Source of the DNA: Thalassovita sp.
Lineage (GTDB): Bacteria; Pseudomonadota; Alphaproteobacteria; Rhodobacterales; Rhodobacteraceae
Direction of reading: 5' to 3'
NCBI GenBank assembly: GCA_017792425.1
Contig: CP051233.1
Coordinates: forward strand, 1,460,402-1,524,401
DNA length: 64,000 bases
In this document: positions 17,545-26,261 of the stretch, piece after piece
Position numbering within the stretch: position 1 is the stretch's first letter
How the letters are laid out: each line of letters starts with the position of its first letter
Translations under genes and position numbers: made by a program
Notes under the pieces: model-generated
What the model was told of the DNA's origin: nothing
The model's input: only the letters and a program-made list of their open reading frames with translations
The model's database searches: none

Positions 17545-18318
17545 TCAGTCACCGCGAAAGCGGGGTTTGCGCTTTTCGTTGAAGGCGGCCAGGCCCTCTT
17601 GGGCGTCGCCGGTGCGGGTCAGCAGGCCCAGCTGGCCCTCGGCAAAGGCGATGGCCTGGTCGCGGGGCATGGATTGCAGGGCGCGGGCGGCATACTTGCC
17701 CCGGCGCAGCGCGGTCGGCGAATTGGTGGCAAGCTGGTCCACCAGCGCCTGCGTGGCGGTTTCCAGATCGGCGGCGGGGACGATCCGGTTCAGCAGCCCG
17801 GCAGCCAACGCGTCCTGCGCGGTGAAGGGCTGGCCGGTCAGCATCCACTGGTTCAGAATGCGCGGCGCGACCAGCCCCTGCAGCACCGCCAGCACCTGGA
17901 AGGGGAAAAGGCCCAACCGGGCCTCTGGCAGGCCAAAGGCGGCGTGATCGGCGGCGATGGCCATGTCGGCCACGGCCAGCAGGCCCATCCCCCCGGCCAT
18001 GCAGGCGCCGTTGATGGCGGCGATGATCGGCAGCGGACAGTCCAGCGCCGCGCGCAGGGTGTCGCCGTAGGCGCTGCGGGGAGTGGCAAAGTCGAAGTTG
18101 AACCCCGCGCCCGGTTGCAGATCCCCCCCGGCGCAGAATGCCCGGTCCCCGGCGCCGGTCAGAACCACGGCGCGGGTGGCGGGATCGGCGGCGGCGCGGG
18201 TCAGCCCGTCACGGATCAGTGACAGAACGTCGGCGTTGAGGGCATTGCGCTTGTCCGGGCGGTTCAGGGTGATGCGGAAAGCCGCGCCCGAGGGCTGGAG
18301 GAGGACAGGGGCGGTCAT
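17545..18318 (-). CDS. enoyl-CoA hydratase/isomerase family protein
   Basis: A 257-residue crotonase-fold enzyme. The oxyanion-hole segments FCAGGDL (about residue 61) and NGACMAGGMGLL (about 103) are present, and the PEARLGLFPF segment carries the catalytic Glu region. It is encoded with a biotin-dependent acyl-CoA carboxylase, its ATG overlapping the upstream stop. It therefore probably hydrates the carboxylated enoyl-CoA product, as methylglutaconyl-CoA hydratase (LiuC) or isohexenylglutaconyl-CoA hydratase (AtuE) do. The substrate cannot be decided from sequence. Confidence 0.85.
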   Translation of the reverse strand: MTAPVLLQPSGAAFRITLNRPDKRNALNADVLSLIRDGLTRAAADPATRAVVLTGAGDRAFCAGGDLQPGAGFNFDFATPRSAYGDTLRAALDCPLPIIAAINGACMAGGMGLLAVADMAIAADHAAFGLPEARLGLFPFQVLAVLQGLVAPRILNQWMLTGQPFTAQDALAAGLLNRIVPAADLETATQALVDQLATNSPTALRRGKYAARALQSMPRDQAIAFAEGQLGLLTRTGDAQEGLAAFNEKRKPRFRGD

Positions 18319-20258
18319 GCGGGCGTGACCTCTATCAGCACGGCATGGGCGGTGACCTGCGTGCCGGGGGTGACGTGAATGGCGGCGATGGTGCCGTCCA
18401 GCGGGGCGGCGTGGGTGTGTTCCATCTTCATCGCCTCCAGCACCGCCAGTTTCTGGCCGGTGGTCACCGTGTCGCCGACGGCAACCGCCACCGCGACCAC
18501 CGTCCCGTTCATAGAGGCGCGCAGCTTGCCGTCGCTGCCTGCGGCGGCGCGGATGGCGGGGGTGTAGGTATCGTCGGTGAAATCCAAGGACTGGCCGTCA
18601 TGGTGCAGGGTCAGCACATCGCCGTCGCGCAACAGGGTGGCGCGGTGGCGGGCGCCGTGCAGGTCGAATGCTACGTTCGGGCCGGAAGCCGGGTGGACGC
18701 GGATATCCATGTCGGGCTGGCCGTCCAGCGTGACGGTGCAGCGCCCGTGGCCATAGGCGCGGACCTGCGGCGTGTGGGAGGTGCCGCTGCGGGTCAGGCG
18801 CAGGGGGGCGGGATAGGCATGGGCCAGCCCGGTGCCGGGACCGGCGCGCAGCAGGGCGGCCAGGATCATCGCGGCGCGGGCCTCTGGCCCGGTGGTGTCG
18901 GGCAGCAGGGCGTCGCGGTGGCTGTCGATAAAGGCGGTGGTGGCCGCGCCATCCGCGAACACAGGGTGGGACAAACAGGCCGACAGGAAGGTCTGGTTGG
19001 TGCGCACCCCCAGCGCCAGCGTGTCCGCCAGCCCGGCGGACAGGCGGGCCAGCGCGGCCTGCCGGGTCGGGCCGTGGGCGATCAGCTTGGCCACCATGGA
19101 ATCGTAGAAGGGCGGCACCTGCGCCCCGTCGCGCAGCCCGTGATCGGCGCGCAGCAGCGGCGAGGGGCGCCAGATCCCCAGCACCCCACTTTGGGGCAGG
19201 AAGCCCGCGGCGGGGTCTTCGGCGCAGAGGCGCAGTTCTATCGCGTGGCCGGTGAAGGTCACTTCGTCCTGGGCCAGCGGCAGCGGTTCCCCGGCGGCGA
19301 TGCGCAGTTGCAGGGCCACCAGGTCAAGGCCGGTGATCGCCTCTGTCACCGGGTGTTCGACCTGCAGGCGGGTGTTCATTTCCATGAAGTAGAAGTTACC
19401 GTCAGCGTCCAGCAGGTATTCGAACGTGCCCGCGCCTTCATAGCCGATGGCCAGCGCGGCGGCGGTGGATACGGCCCCCATCCGGGCGCGCAGGTCGGGG
19501 GATACGGCGGGCGAGGGCGCTTCCTCGATCACCTTCTGGTGGCGGCGCTGGACGGAGCAATCCCGTTCGCCCAGGTGGATGGCATTGCCGTGCCGGTCCG
19601 CCAGAATCTGGATTTCCACGTGGCGCGGGTTCACGATGGCGCGTTCCAGCAGCACGGTGTCGTCCCCGAAGGCCGATTTCGCCTCGGACCGGGCCGAGGT
19701 GAGCAGGTCGGGGAAACTGGCCGCGTCCGTCACAAGGCGCATCCCGCGCCCGCCGCCGCCCGCCGTGGCCTTTATCATCAGCGGAAAGCCGATTTTGCGG
19801 GCCTCTGCCATCAGGGTATCGGGGGATTGGTCCGCGCCGGCATAGCCGGGCACCACGGGCACGCCCGCCTGTTCCATCAGCGCCTTGGCCCCAGCCTTGT
19901 CGCCCATCGCGCGGATCGCGTCGGCCGAGGGGCCGACGAAGGTGATCCCGGCCACGGCGCAGGCGGCGGGCAGGGCGGGGTTTTCGGCCAGAAAGCCATA
20001 GCCGGGGTGGATCGCATCGGCCCCGGTGGCGCGGGCAGCGTCAAGGATGGCGTCCACGCGCAGGTAACTGTCGGCAGGGGCGTTGCCGCCGATGCGGACG
20101 GCCTGATCGGCCTGGCGTACGTGCTCGGCCTCGGCGTCGGCATCGGAATGCACGGCGACGGTACGGATCCCCATCGCGCGGGCGGTGCGGAGGATGCGGG
20201 TGGCGATTTCGCCCCGGTTGGCGATCAGCAGCTTGGTGACGGGTCGGGTCTGGGTCAT
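18315..20258 (-). CDS. acyl-CoA carboxylase alpha subunit (biotin carboxylase + biotin carrier)
   Basis: A 647-residue protein. The N-terminal biotin carboxylase domain has LLIANRGEIA (residue 10 on), the ATP loop KATAGGGGRGMR, and the EMNTRLQVEHPVTE catalytic segment. A linker domain follows, and a C-terminal biotinyl domain carries biotin on Lys611 in EAMKMEH. This two-domain layout is that of methylcrotonyl-, geranyl- or propionyl-CoA carboxylases, not of housekeeping AccC. It lies 17 bp after the beta-subunit gene and overlaps the hydratase, forming a three-gene catabolic operon. Which acyl-CoA it carboxylates depends on the beta subunit. Confidence 0.92.
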   Translation of the reverse strand: MTQTRPVTKLLIANRGEIATRILRTARAMGIRTVAVHSDADAEAEHVRQADQAVRIGGNAPADSYLRVDAILDAARATGADAIHPGYGFLAENPALPAACAVAGITFVGPSADAIRAMGDKAGAKALMEQAGVPVVPGYAGADQSPDTLMAEARKIGFPLMIKATAGGGGRGMRLVTDAASFPDLLTSARSEAKSAFGDDTVLLERAIVNPRHVEIQILADRHGNAIHLGERDCSVQRRHQKVIEEAPSPAVSPDLRARMGAVSTAAALAIGYEGAGTFEYLLDADGNFYFMEMNTRLQVEHPVTEAITGLDLVALQLRIAAGEPLPLAQDEVTFTGHAIELRLCAEDPAAGFLPQSGVLGIWRPSPLLRADHGLRDGAQVPPFYDSMVAKLIAHGPTRQAALARLSAGLADTLALGVRTNQTFLSACLSHPVFADGAATTAFIDSHRDALLPDTTGPEARAAMILAALLRAGPGTGLAHAYPAPLRLTRSGTSHTPQVRAYGHGRCTVTLDGQPDMDIRVHPASGPNVAFDLHGARHRATLLRDGDVLTLHHDGQSLDFTDDTYTPAIRAAAGSDGKLRASMNGTVVAVAVAVGDTVTTGQKLAVLEAMKMEHTHAAPLDGTIAAIHVTPGTQVTAHAVLIEVTPA

Positions 20259-20275
20259 TGGTCAGGCTCCGGGCG

Positions 20276-21892
20276 TTACGGGCGGGCGACGGCGAATTGC
20301 ACGCGGTTCGGGGTGCGGGCGTCGCCGTCGCGGGCGATGGCCATCAGTTCGATCAGCAGCTCTCGGGTGTCGCGGGGGTCGATCACCCCGTCATCCAGCC
20401 CGCGCGCCGAGGTGTGGAACACGTCCATCTGCGCGTTGAACATGTCGATGATCTTTTGCTTCATCCCCTCGATCTGGGCGGGGTCGACCGGCTGGCCCAT
20501 GCGGGCGGCGCGGGCTTCCTGCACGACGGCCATGGTGCCTGCGGCCTGTTCGCCGCCCATGACGGCGGTTTTCGCGTTGGGCCAGGAAAAGCAGAAGCGC
20601 GGATCGAACCCCCAGCCGCACATGCCGTAGTTGCCCGCCCCGAAGCTGGCCCCGCAGTAGATGGTGAACTGCGGCACGGTGGCGTTGGTGACGGCCTGGA
20701 TCATCTTCGCGCCGTGCTTGATGATCCCGGCCTCTTCATAGCTGCGGCCGACCATGTAGCCGGTGGTGTTGTTCAGGTACAGAAGCGGCGTGCCGGACTG
20801 GCAACAGGTCTGGATGAAATGGGTGGCCTTGGCCGCGCCCGCCGGGTCGATCGGGCCGTTGTTGGTGATGATCCCGATCGGCCAGCCGCCGATGCGGGCG
20901 GTGCCGCAGACCGTGGCGCTGCCGTAGCGTGTGCCGAATTCCACGAAATCCGAGCCGTCGACGATGCGGGCGATCACCTCTTTCATGTCTACGGGCTGGC
21001 GGTGGTCCATGGGCATGATACCCAACAGTTCCTGACGGTCATAGGCGGGGGGCGGGGCGGCGCGATCCGGCGGCGTGGCGGTGTTCCAGTCGATGTTGGA
21101 CAGCACGGCGCGGGCCAGGCCGATGGCTTCGCGGTCATCCTCGGCCATGAAATCGCCAAGGCCGGAAATGCCGGTGTGCATCTCGGCGCCGCCCAGTTCT
21201 TCCTCGGTGGCGATCTCGCCGGTGGCGGCCTTCAGCAGGGGCGGGCCGGCCAGGAAAGCGCGGGTGCGGCCACGGACCATGATGATGACGTCCGACAGGC
21301 CGGTCTGGTAGGCCCCCCCGGCGGTGGAACTGCCATGGGTGACGGTGATCACCGGCAGGCCCGCCGCCGACAGGCGGGCCAGGTTGCGGAACAGGCTGCC
21401 GCCGTTGATGAAATCCTCGACCCGGTAGGCCATCAGGTTGGCGCCCGCGCTTTCGACCAACTGGATGAAGGGCAGCTTGTTTTCCAGCGCCAGTTCCTGC
21501 ACGCGTAATTGTTTGTCCAGCCCTTGCGGCTGCAACGCCCCAGCCGCGATGCCGCTGTCCGAGGCCGAGATCATGCAGCGCACCCCGGACACGTAGCCGA
21601 TCCCGGCGATCACCCCGCCGCCGGGAATGGATTTGTCGCGGTCCGGCGTGTCCAGCCCGAAGCCCGCCAGTTTCGACAGTTCGATGAACGGCTTGCCGGG
21701 GTCCAGCAGCAGGGCCACCCGGTCGCGCGGCAACAACTGGTGGCGGTCCTCGAACCGCTTGCGGGATTTTTCCGAGGCGGCGCGGGCGCGGGCCTCGACC
21801 GTCTGCAACTGGTCCAGCAGGGCCAACATCCCGGCGCGGTTCTGTTGGAAGCTGTCCGATGTCGGGGTAATCGCGCTGAGGATCTTTGCCAT
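20276..21892 (-). CDS. acyl-CoA carboxylase beta subunit (methylcrotonyl-/geranyl-CoA type)
   Basis: A 538-residue carboxyltransferase that moves CO2 from carboxybiotin to an acyl-CoA. It has the crotonase-like oxyanion segments VESAGANL and SFGAGNYGMCGWGF. The long alanine/arginine-rich N-terminus, the SDSGIAAGALQPQGL phrase and the length recall AtuC-type geranyl-CoA carboxylase at least as much as LiuB. The gene heads the operon, with a 104-bp divergent gap from yjbQ. No isovaleryl-CoA or citronellyl-CoA dehydrogenase is encoded nearby, so the pathway is left open. Confidence 0.9.
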   Translation of the reverse strand: MAKILSAITPTSDSFQQNRAGMLALLDQLQTVEARARAASEKSRKRFEDRHQLLPRDRVALLLDPGKPFIELSKLAGFGLDTPDRDKSIPGGGVIAGIGYVSGVRCMISASDSGIAAGALQPQGLDKQLRVQELALENKLPFIQLVESAGANLMAYRVEDFINGGSLFRNLARLSAAGLPVITVTHGSSTAGGAYQTGLSDVIIMVRGRTRAFLAGPPLLKAATGEIATEEELGGAEMHTGISGLGDFMAEDDREAIGLARAVLSNIDWNTATPPDRAAPPPAYDRQELLGIMPMDHRQPVDMKEVIARIVDGSDFVEFGTRYGSATVCGTARIGGWPIGIITNNGPIDPAGAAKATHFIQTCCQSGTPLLYLNNTTGYMVGRSYEEAGIIKHGAKMIQAVTNATVPQFTIYCGASFGAGNYGMCGWGFDPRFCFSWPNAKTAVMGGEQAAGTMAVVQEARAARMGQPVDPAQIEGMKQKIIDMFNAQMDVFHTSARGLDDGVIDPRDTRELLIELMAIARDGDARTPNRVQFAVARP

Positions 21893-21996
21893 GTCCGTTG
21901 GTGTCCTTTCGGGGCCGTTTGCAGCAGGCTAACCGCTTGCGGGCGGGCGGGTCTTGCGTGATCTTACTGCGGCACGCACGGGACAGGAGAGCCGAC

Positions 21997-22413
21997 ATGC
22001 AGACGGTATTCGGGATCGCCACCAAGGGGCAGGGGCTGTACGAATTCACCCGCGACGTGACGCGCTGGGTGGCAGGGGCCGGGATGCGCGAAGGGCTGCT
22101 GACGCTGTTCGTGCGCCACACCTCCTGCAGCTTGCTGATCCAGGAAAACGCCGACCCCGAGGTGCAGACCGACCTGCGCGCATTCTTTCACCGGCTGGTG
22201 CCACCGACCAGCGACCCGTCCATGGCCTATCTGACCCATACTTACGAAGGCCCCGATGATATGCCCGCCCATATCAAGGCGGCGATGATGCCGGTGTCGC
22301 TGAATATCCCGATTATGGACGGGCGGCTGGCGCTGGGAACTTGGCAGGGGATCTACCTGTTCGAGCACCGCAACGCGCCGCACACCCGGCAGGTGGCCGC
22401 ACACCTGGCCTGA
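21997..22413 (+). CDS. YjbQ/UPF0047 family protein
   Basis: A 138-residue protein with the family signature RHTSCSLLIQENADP (residues about 40-54) and C-terminal LGTWQGIYLFEHR. Members are small trimeric proteins with a conserved histidine cluster; weak thiamine-phosphate-synthase-like activity has been reported for some relatives, but the physiological role is unsettled. The ATG at 21997 follows GGAGAG. It stands alone, upstream of nrdR. Confidence 0.88.
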   Translation: MQTVFGIATKGQGLYEFTRDVTRWVAGAGMREGLLTLFVRHTSCSLLIQENADPEVQTDLRAFFHRLVPPTSDPSMAYLTHTYEGPDDMPAHIKAAMMPVSLNIPIMDGRLALGTWQGIYLFEHRNAPHTRQVAAHLA

Positions 22414-22474
22414 CCCCGAGTCTTGGGGGTCGATTTCCCCCCTACCCAAATCCTAGCGGCTGACCTATAGTGGC

Positions 22475-22501
22475 TGTGGATAAGTTGGGGGATAACCCAA
22501 C
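22475..22501. promoter_or_regulatory. DnaA box and adjacent inverted repeat upstream of nrdR
   Basis: TGTGGATAA at 22475-22483 is a perfect consensus DnaA box on the minus strand (TTATCCACA). It is followed without gap by GTTGGG-N6-CCCAAC (22484-22501), a perfect 6-bp inverted repeat. Both lie 35-60 bp upstream of nrdR, in a promoter position. Binding is inferred. Confidence 0.4.
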
Positions 22502-22535
22502 ATTCAAGAGGCGGTGAAGAAAGAAAGGGACGGCA

Positions 22536-23003
22536 ATGCGTTGCCCGTTTTGCGGAAATATCGACACTCAGGTCAAGGATTCACGTCCGGCAGAGGATCA
22601 TGTCTCGATCCGGCGCAGGCGGTTCTGCCCGGCGTGCGGCGGTCGGTTCACGACCTATGAGCGGGTGCAGTTGCGTGACCTCGTGGTCATCAAGTCCAAC
22701 GGCCGACGCGAGGATTTCGATCGCGACAAGCTGGAACGCTCGATCCGCATCTCCATGCAGAAACGGCCCGTCGAACCGGAACGCATCGACCAGATGATCA
22801 GCGGCATCGTGCGGCGGTTGGAAAGCATGGGCGAAACCGACATCCCGTCCAAGACCATCGGCGAGATCGTGATGGAAGCCCTGGCGCGGATCGACACGGT
22901 GGCCTACGTGCGCTTTGCCAGCGTCTACAAGAATTTCCAGGCGGCGGATGATTTCGACAAGTTCGTATCCGAACTGCGCCCCCACGCCCAAGCCGAAGAG
23001 TGA
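22536..23003 (+). CDS. nrdR: transcriptional repressor NrdR
   Basis: ATP/dATP-sensing repressor of ribonucleotide reductase genes. It has 155 residues. The N-terminal zinc ribbon uses Cys3, Cys6, Cys31 and Cys34, followed by the RFTTYER motif and an ATP-cone domain (VVIKSNGRREDFDRDKLERSI region). The start follows AAAGGGACGGCA. Its stop overlaps the GTG start of ribD, the standard nrdR-ribD pairing in alphaproteobacteria. Confidence 0.97.
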   Translation: MRCPFCGNIDTQVKDSRPAEDHVSIRRRRFCPACGGRFTTYERVQLRDLVVIKSNGRREDFDRDKLERSIRISMQKRPVEPERIDQMISGIVRRLESMGETDIPSKTIGEIVMEALARIDTVAYVRFASVYKNFQAADDFDKFVSELRPHAQAEE

Positions 23004-24097
23004 CCGACGATACCAGATTCATGCGGCTGGCCCTGTCCTTGGGCCGTCGCGGGATGGGCAACACGTGGCCCAACCCGGCGGTGGGCTGCGTGATCGTGCG
23101 CGACGGCCGGATCGTCGGGCGCGGCTGGACGCAGCCGGGCGGACGGCCCCATGCGGAAACCCAGGCGTTGGCACAGGCGGGCGACCTGGCGCGCGGGGCG
23201 ACGGCCTATGTGACGCTGGAACCCTGCGCGCACCACGGCGCCACCCCGCCCTGCGCCGAGGCGCTGATCGCGGCGGGTGTCGCCCGTGTCGTGTCGCCGC
23301 TGGCAGACAACGATCCGCGGGTGAACGGGCAGGGCTTTGCCATGCTGCGCGCGGCGGGGATCACGGTGGACACCGGCCTGCTGGCAGACCAGGCCGCGCG
23401 CGATCACGCCGGGTTCTTCCTGCGCAACGATGCAGGGCGGCCCTGGCTGACCCTGAAGCTGGCCACCAGTTTCGACGGGCGCATCGCTACCGCCAGCGGC
23501 GAAAGCCAGTGGATCACCGGGGCGCAGGCGCGTCACCTGGTGCAGGCCCAACGCGCCGCCCATGACGCGGTGATGGTGGGGGCAGGCACCGCACGGGCCG
23601 ATGATCCGTCGCTGACGGTGCGCGCCTTCCCGGTGCCGCGCCAGCCCGTGCGGGTGGTGGTCTCGCGCCACCTGGACCTGCCGCTGATGGGGGGGCTGGC
23701 CCGTACCGCCCGGGACATTCCCGTCCATATCTGCCACGGCCCGCATACCGACCAGTCCCTGCGTGAGACCTGGGAATGCCTGGGCGCTACCCTGCTGGAA
23801 TGCGACCTGCAGGGCACCGCGGTCGATCCCGCCTCGGTGCTGGAACAGCTGGGGAGGCAGGGAATGACGCGGGTGTTCTGCGAAGGCGGCGGAATGCTGG
23901 CGGCCTCGCTGCTGGCGGCGGACCTGGTGGACGAGCTGATCGGATTCACCGCAGGCGTCGCGCTGGGGGCAGAAGGACGCCCCGCGATCGGTGCGCTGGG
24001 GCTGGACCGGCTGGCGCAAGCCCCGCGGTTCGAACTGGTGGAAACCCGCGCCGTTGGCCCGGACATCCTGCACCGCTGGACCCGCCGCCGCGGCTGA
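23000..24097 (+). CDS. ribD: bifunctional riboflavin biosynthesis deaminase/reductase RibD
   Basis: Carries out the second and third steps of riboflavin synthesis. It has 365 residues. The deaminase zinc site is His51-Ala-Glu53 with Cys76 and Cys85 (PCAHHGATPPC). The C-terminal reductase domain starts at about residue 150 (LTLKLATSFDGRIAT) and has the NADPH-binding VMVGAGTARADDP segment. The GTG start overlaps the nrdR stop; ATG 23021 is a weaker alternative lying inside the domain. Unusually, ribE is not next: a convergent capsule block intervenes. Confidence 0.95.
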   Translation: MTDDTRFMRLALSLGRRGMGNTWPNPAVGCVIVRDGRIVGRGWTQPGGRPHAETQALAQAGDLARGATAYVTLEPCAHHGATPPCAEALIAAGVARVVSPLADNDPRVNGQGFAMLRAAGITVDTGLLADQAARDHAGFFLRNDAGRPWLTLKLATSFDGRIATASGESQWITGAQARHLVQAQRAAHDAVMVGAGTARADDPSLTVRAFPVPRQPVRVVVSRHLDLPLMGGLARTARDIPVHICHGPHTDQSLRETWECLGATLLECDLQGTAVDPASVLEQLGRQGMTRVFCEGGGMLAASLLAADLVDELIGFTAGVALGAEGRPAIGALGLDRLAQAPRFELVETRAVGPDILHRWTRRRG

Positions 24098-24169
24098 AAC
24101 GCCGCCCAGCCCATCCCCGGACCCCAGGTTGCCCCGGCTGGGAAGTCGCCCCACTGTTCGCCAATGATC

Positions 24170-24238
24170 AACCTTACCCACCGTTAAGGTTAACGCGCGC
24201 CCGCGCTCTTCATCTTGCCAAAAATACTCAAATCCCGG
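24170..24238. repeat. composite intergenic repeat, copy 1
   Basis: An inverted repeat AACCTTA-N8-TAAGGTT (24170-24191) is followed by a GC-rich spacer and TTCATCTTGCC-AAAAATACTC (24209 on). The reverse complement matches 30306-30376 in both parts, order and spacing. It sits between the convergent 3' ends of ribD and kpsC, a plausible bidirectional terminator position. Confidence 0.6.
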
Positions 24239-24252
24239 CAGCACCACAGGTG

Positions 24253-26256
24253 CTAGCGCCACAGATGGGCAAACCCCGCAAACACGCCCTGCAGCTTGGC
24301 CAGCGCCCGCAGGCCGGTTCCGCGCGGGATGCCCGCGCCATGGGCCAGCCGGTCCACGATCACCTCGGGGGGACAGGGGGTGCTGGTCAGCGGATCGTGA
24401 TAGCGCGGATAGTCGATCAACACCGCATGTGCCAGTCCTTCCAGCGGGACGGACAGGCGGCGGCGGCCGGGAATGGCGCCCTGGTCGCGGGTCAGCCCCC
24501 AACCGGCGTAGAAAGGTGCGCCCAGCGTTACCACCTTGACCCCACGCAGCAATGCTTCGAACCCCAGGGTCGAGGTCATGGTCCAGACCTGGTCCACCTG
24601 GTCCAGCAGGGCGACGGGATCGGCCCCGTCCAGCACCATGTCCGCCAGCCCGGACGCATCCACCACGCCGGGGCGCAGGCCCGCCTCGACATCCGGGTGC
24701 GGCTTGTACAGGATCACCGCCTCGGGATTGGCGGCGCGGACGGTTTCCAGCAACTGCCGGTTCGTGCGCACCGGGCCCGCGCCGCGCTGGATCGAGGCGT
24801 CATCCTCGACCTGTCCGGGCACGAGGATGCGGTGGCCGGGCGGCAAGGCGGGGGTTGCGCCGCCGAGGTTGTACTTGCTCAGCCCCAGCACGTTGATTGC
24901 CCGGATCAGGTCGCGGGCGCGGTCCAGTTGATCCCCGCGCAGGGTAGCGCGGGTGGCGATCAGCCGTTCCAGCCTGCTTTCGCGGGTGGGGTCATAGTAG
25001 ATGCCCAGGTCGTCACACACGAGGCTGAGCGGCGGCACCAGGTCCGCCCCCAGCCCGCGCGAGCGCAGAAAGCCGTCCTCGAGCCGGACCGCATTGGGGG
25101 CAAGGCTGGATTTGCTTGCCCAGACCATCTGGCGCCGTCCGCCCGTGGGCGCGGCATCGGAAAATTTCACCGCGCGAACCGACCCGAAGAACCCGTTCAG
25201 CGCGCCGCGTTTCCACAGGCGCATCCCGGCGGCCTGCCACCCGTGGCGGTCTTCGCGCCAGGCGCGGGTGCGGGCCTCCAGCCCGTCGATCACGTCTTCC
25301 AGTTGGCACAGGCAGTCGCGCCAGGGGTCGTACCAGACCGGGTAAAGGATCATCGCCGCGGCAAACAGTTGTGCACGGGTCAGTTGGCGGGTGCGGCGGG
25401 GGATCTGGTGCAGGTCGTCCGTCAGACCCCAGCCGGCGTAAAAGGGTTTGCCGAAGATGCGGGGGCGGTGACCGGCCAGGATCGCCTCGAACCCCAGTTG
25501 CGAGGACACGGCATAGACCCGCGTCGCCCCGTCCAGCAGAGCCCAGGGGTTCACGTTGGTGTCGCACAGGCTGATGCGGCCCTGCGCATCGTCGGCAGAG
25601 AAATAGCCGGGGCGAAAACCCTGCCGGGTTTCGGGATGGGTCTTTATGACGATGCGGGCGCCGGGGTTTTCCTCTTGCGCGTAATACAGCATTTCCCGGA
25701 AGGCATTGGCGTCCGCGCCGCCCTGCGTCACCGAGGCGTCGCCGCGCGTCTGATCAACCACCAGCACGTAGCCCGGATCAGGCAGTGGGGCGTCGGGGTC
25801 GTGGGCGGTGTACTTGGACAGGCTGGTTTCGCGCAGGCGTTCGATACACGCACGGGCGCGGTTCAGCAGATAGCCGTCGTCCAGCGGGTGGGCCGCCAGC
25901 AGGGTTTCCAGTTCCGAGGGCCGGGCCGGGTCATAGTGCATCCCCTGCCGGTCGATCAGCAGGCCGACGGGCGGTTCACCGGCGCGGCCGGGGTGCAGCG
26001 AACGCAGGAACGCGTCCTCTATTCGCAGCAGCGATGCGCCGGTTTTTCGGGCGACGGCTTCGCCACGGGCGGCGTATTTTGTGTGGCCCCAGACACCGAT
26101 CAGGTCATCCGCTTCGGGCCGGAAAAGGGTCAGGTCATAGCCTGCCAGCGACAGGATGCGGCGGATGCGGGGCTGGGTCAGGAAGCCGCCGTTGAAATAC
26201 GCAAGCCGCCGCCGGGTTGCCCCGACGGCGGCCCCGTCATGCTCGTCCAGACTCAC
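24253..26256 (-). CDS. kpsC: capsular polysaccharide beta-Kdo transferase KpsC
   Basis: Cytoplasmic enzyme that, with KpsS, builds the poly-Kdo linker on phosphatidylglycerol for export of group 2-type capsules. It has 667 residues and two tandem homologous halves. Each half has an early DGFLRS/DAFLRS phrase (IEDAFLRS, LEDGFLRS), an HP motif (KTHPETRQG and YKPHPDVEAG) and a GFEA-L then FYAGWGLT segment. That duplication is diagnostic. The start is GTG 26256, five bases after the OPX stop. The N-terminal half precedes the downstream half without a long linker. Confidence 0.9.
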   Translation of the reverse strand: MSLDEHDGAAVGATRRRLAYFNGGFLTQPRIRRILSLAGYDLTLFRPEADDLIGVWGHTKYAARGEAVARKTGASLLRIEDAFLRSLHPGRAGEPPVGLLIDRQGMHYDPARPSELETLLAAHPLDDGYLLNRARACIERLRETSLSKYTAHDPDAPLPDPGYVLVVDQTRGDASVTQGGADANAFREMLYYAQEENPGARIVIKTHPETRQGFRPGYFSADDAQGRISLCDTNVNPWALLDGATRVYAVSSQLGFEAILAGHRPRIFGKPFYAGWGLTDDLHQIPRRTRQLTRAQLFAAAMILYPVWYDPWRDCLCQLEDVIDGLEARTRAWREDRHGWQAAGMRLWKRGALNGFFGSVRAVKFSDAAPTGGRRQMVWASKSSLAPNAVRLEDGFLRSRGLGADLVPPLSLVCDDLGIYYDPTRESRLERLIATRATLRGDQLDRARDLIRAINVLGLSKYNLGGATPALPPGHRILVPGQVEDDASIQRGAGPVRTNRQLLETVRAANPEAVILYKPHPDVEAGLRPGVVDASGLADMVLDGADPVALLDQVDQVWTMTSTLGFEALLRGVKVVTLGAPFYAGWGLTRDQGAIPGRRRLSVPLEGLAHAVLIDYPRYHDPLTSTPCPPEVIVDRLAHGAGIPRGTGLRALAKLQGVFAGFAHLWR

Positions 26257-26261
26257 GGAAG

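Noticed and set aside
18345..20630. Plus-strand frame of about 760 codons opposite the carboxylase genes
   Set aside because: It is antisense to a clear biotin carboxylase, has a glycine/histidine/arginine-rich composition typical of a shadow frame in GC-rich DNA, and no family motif.
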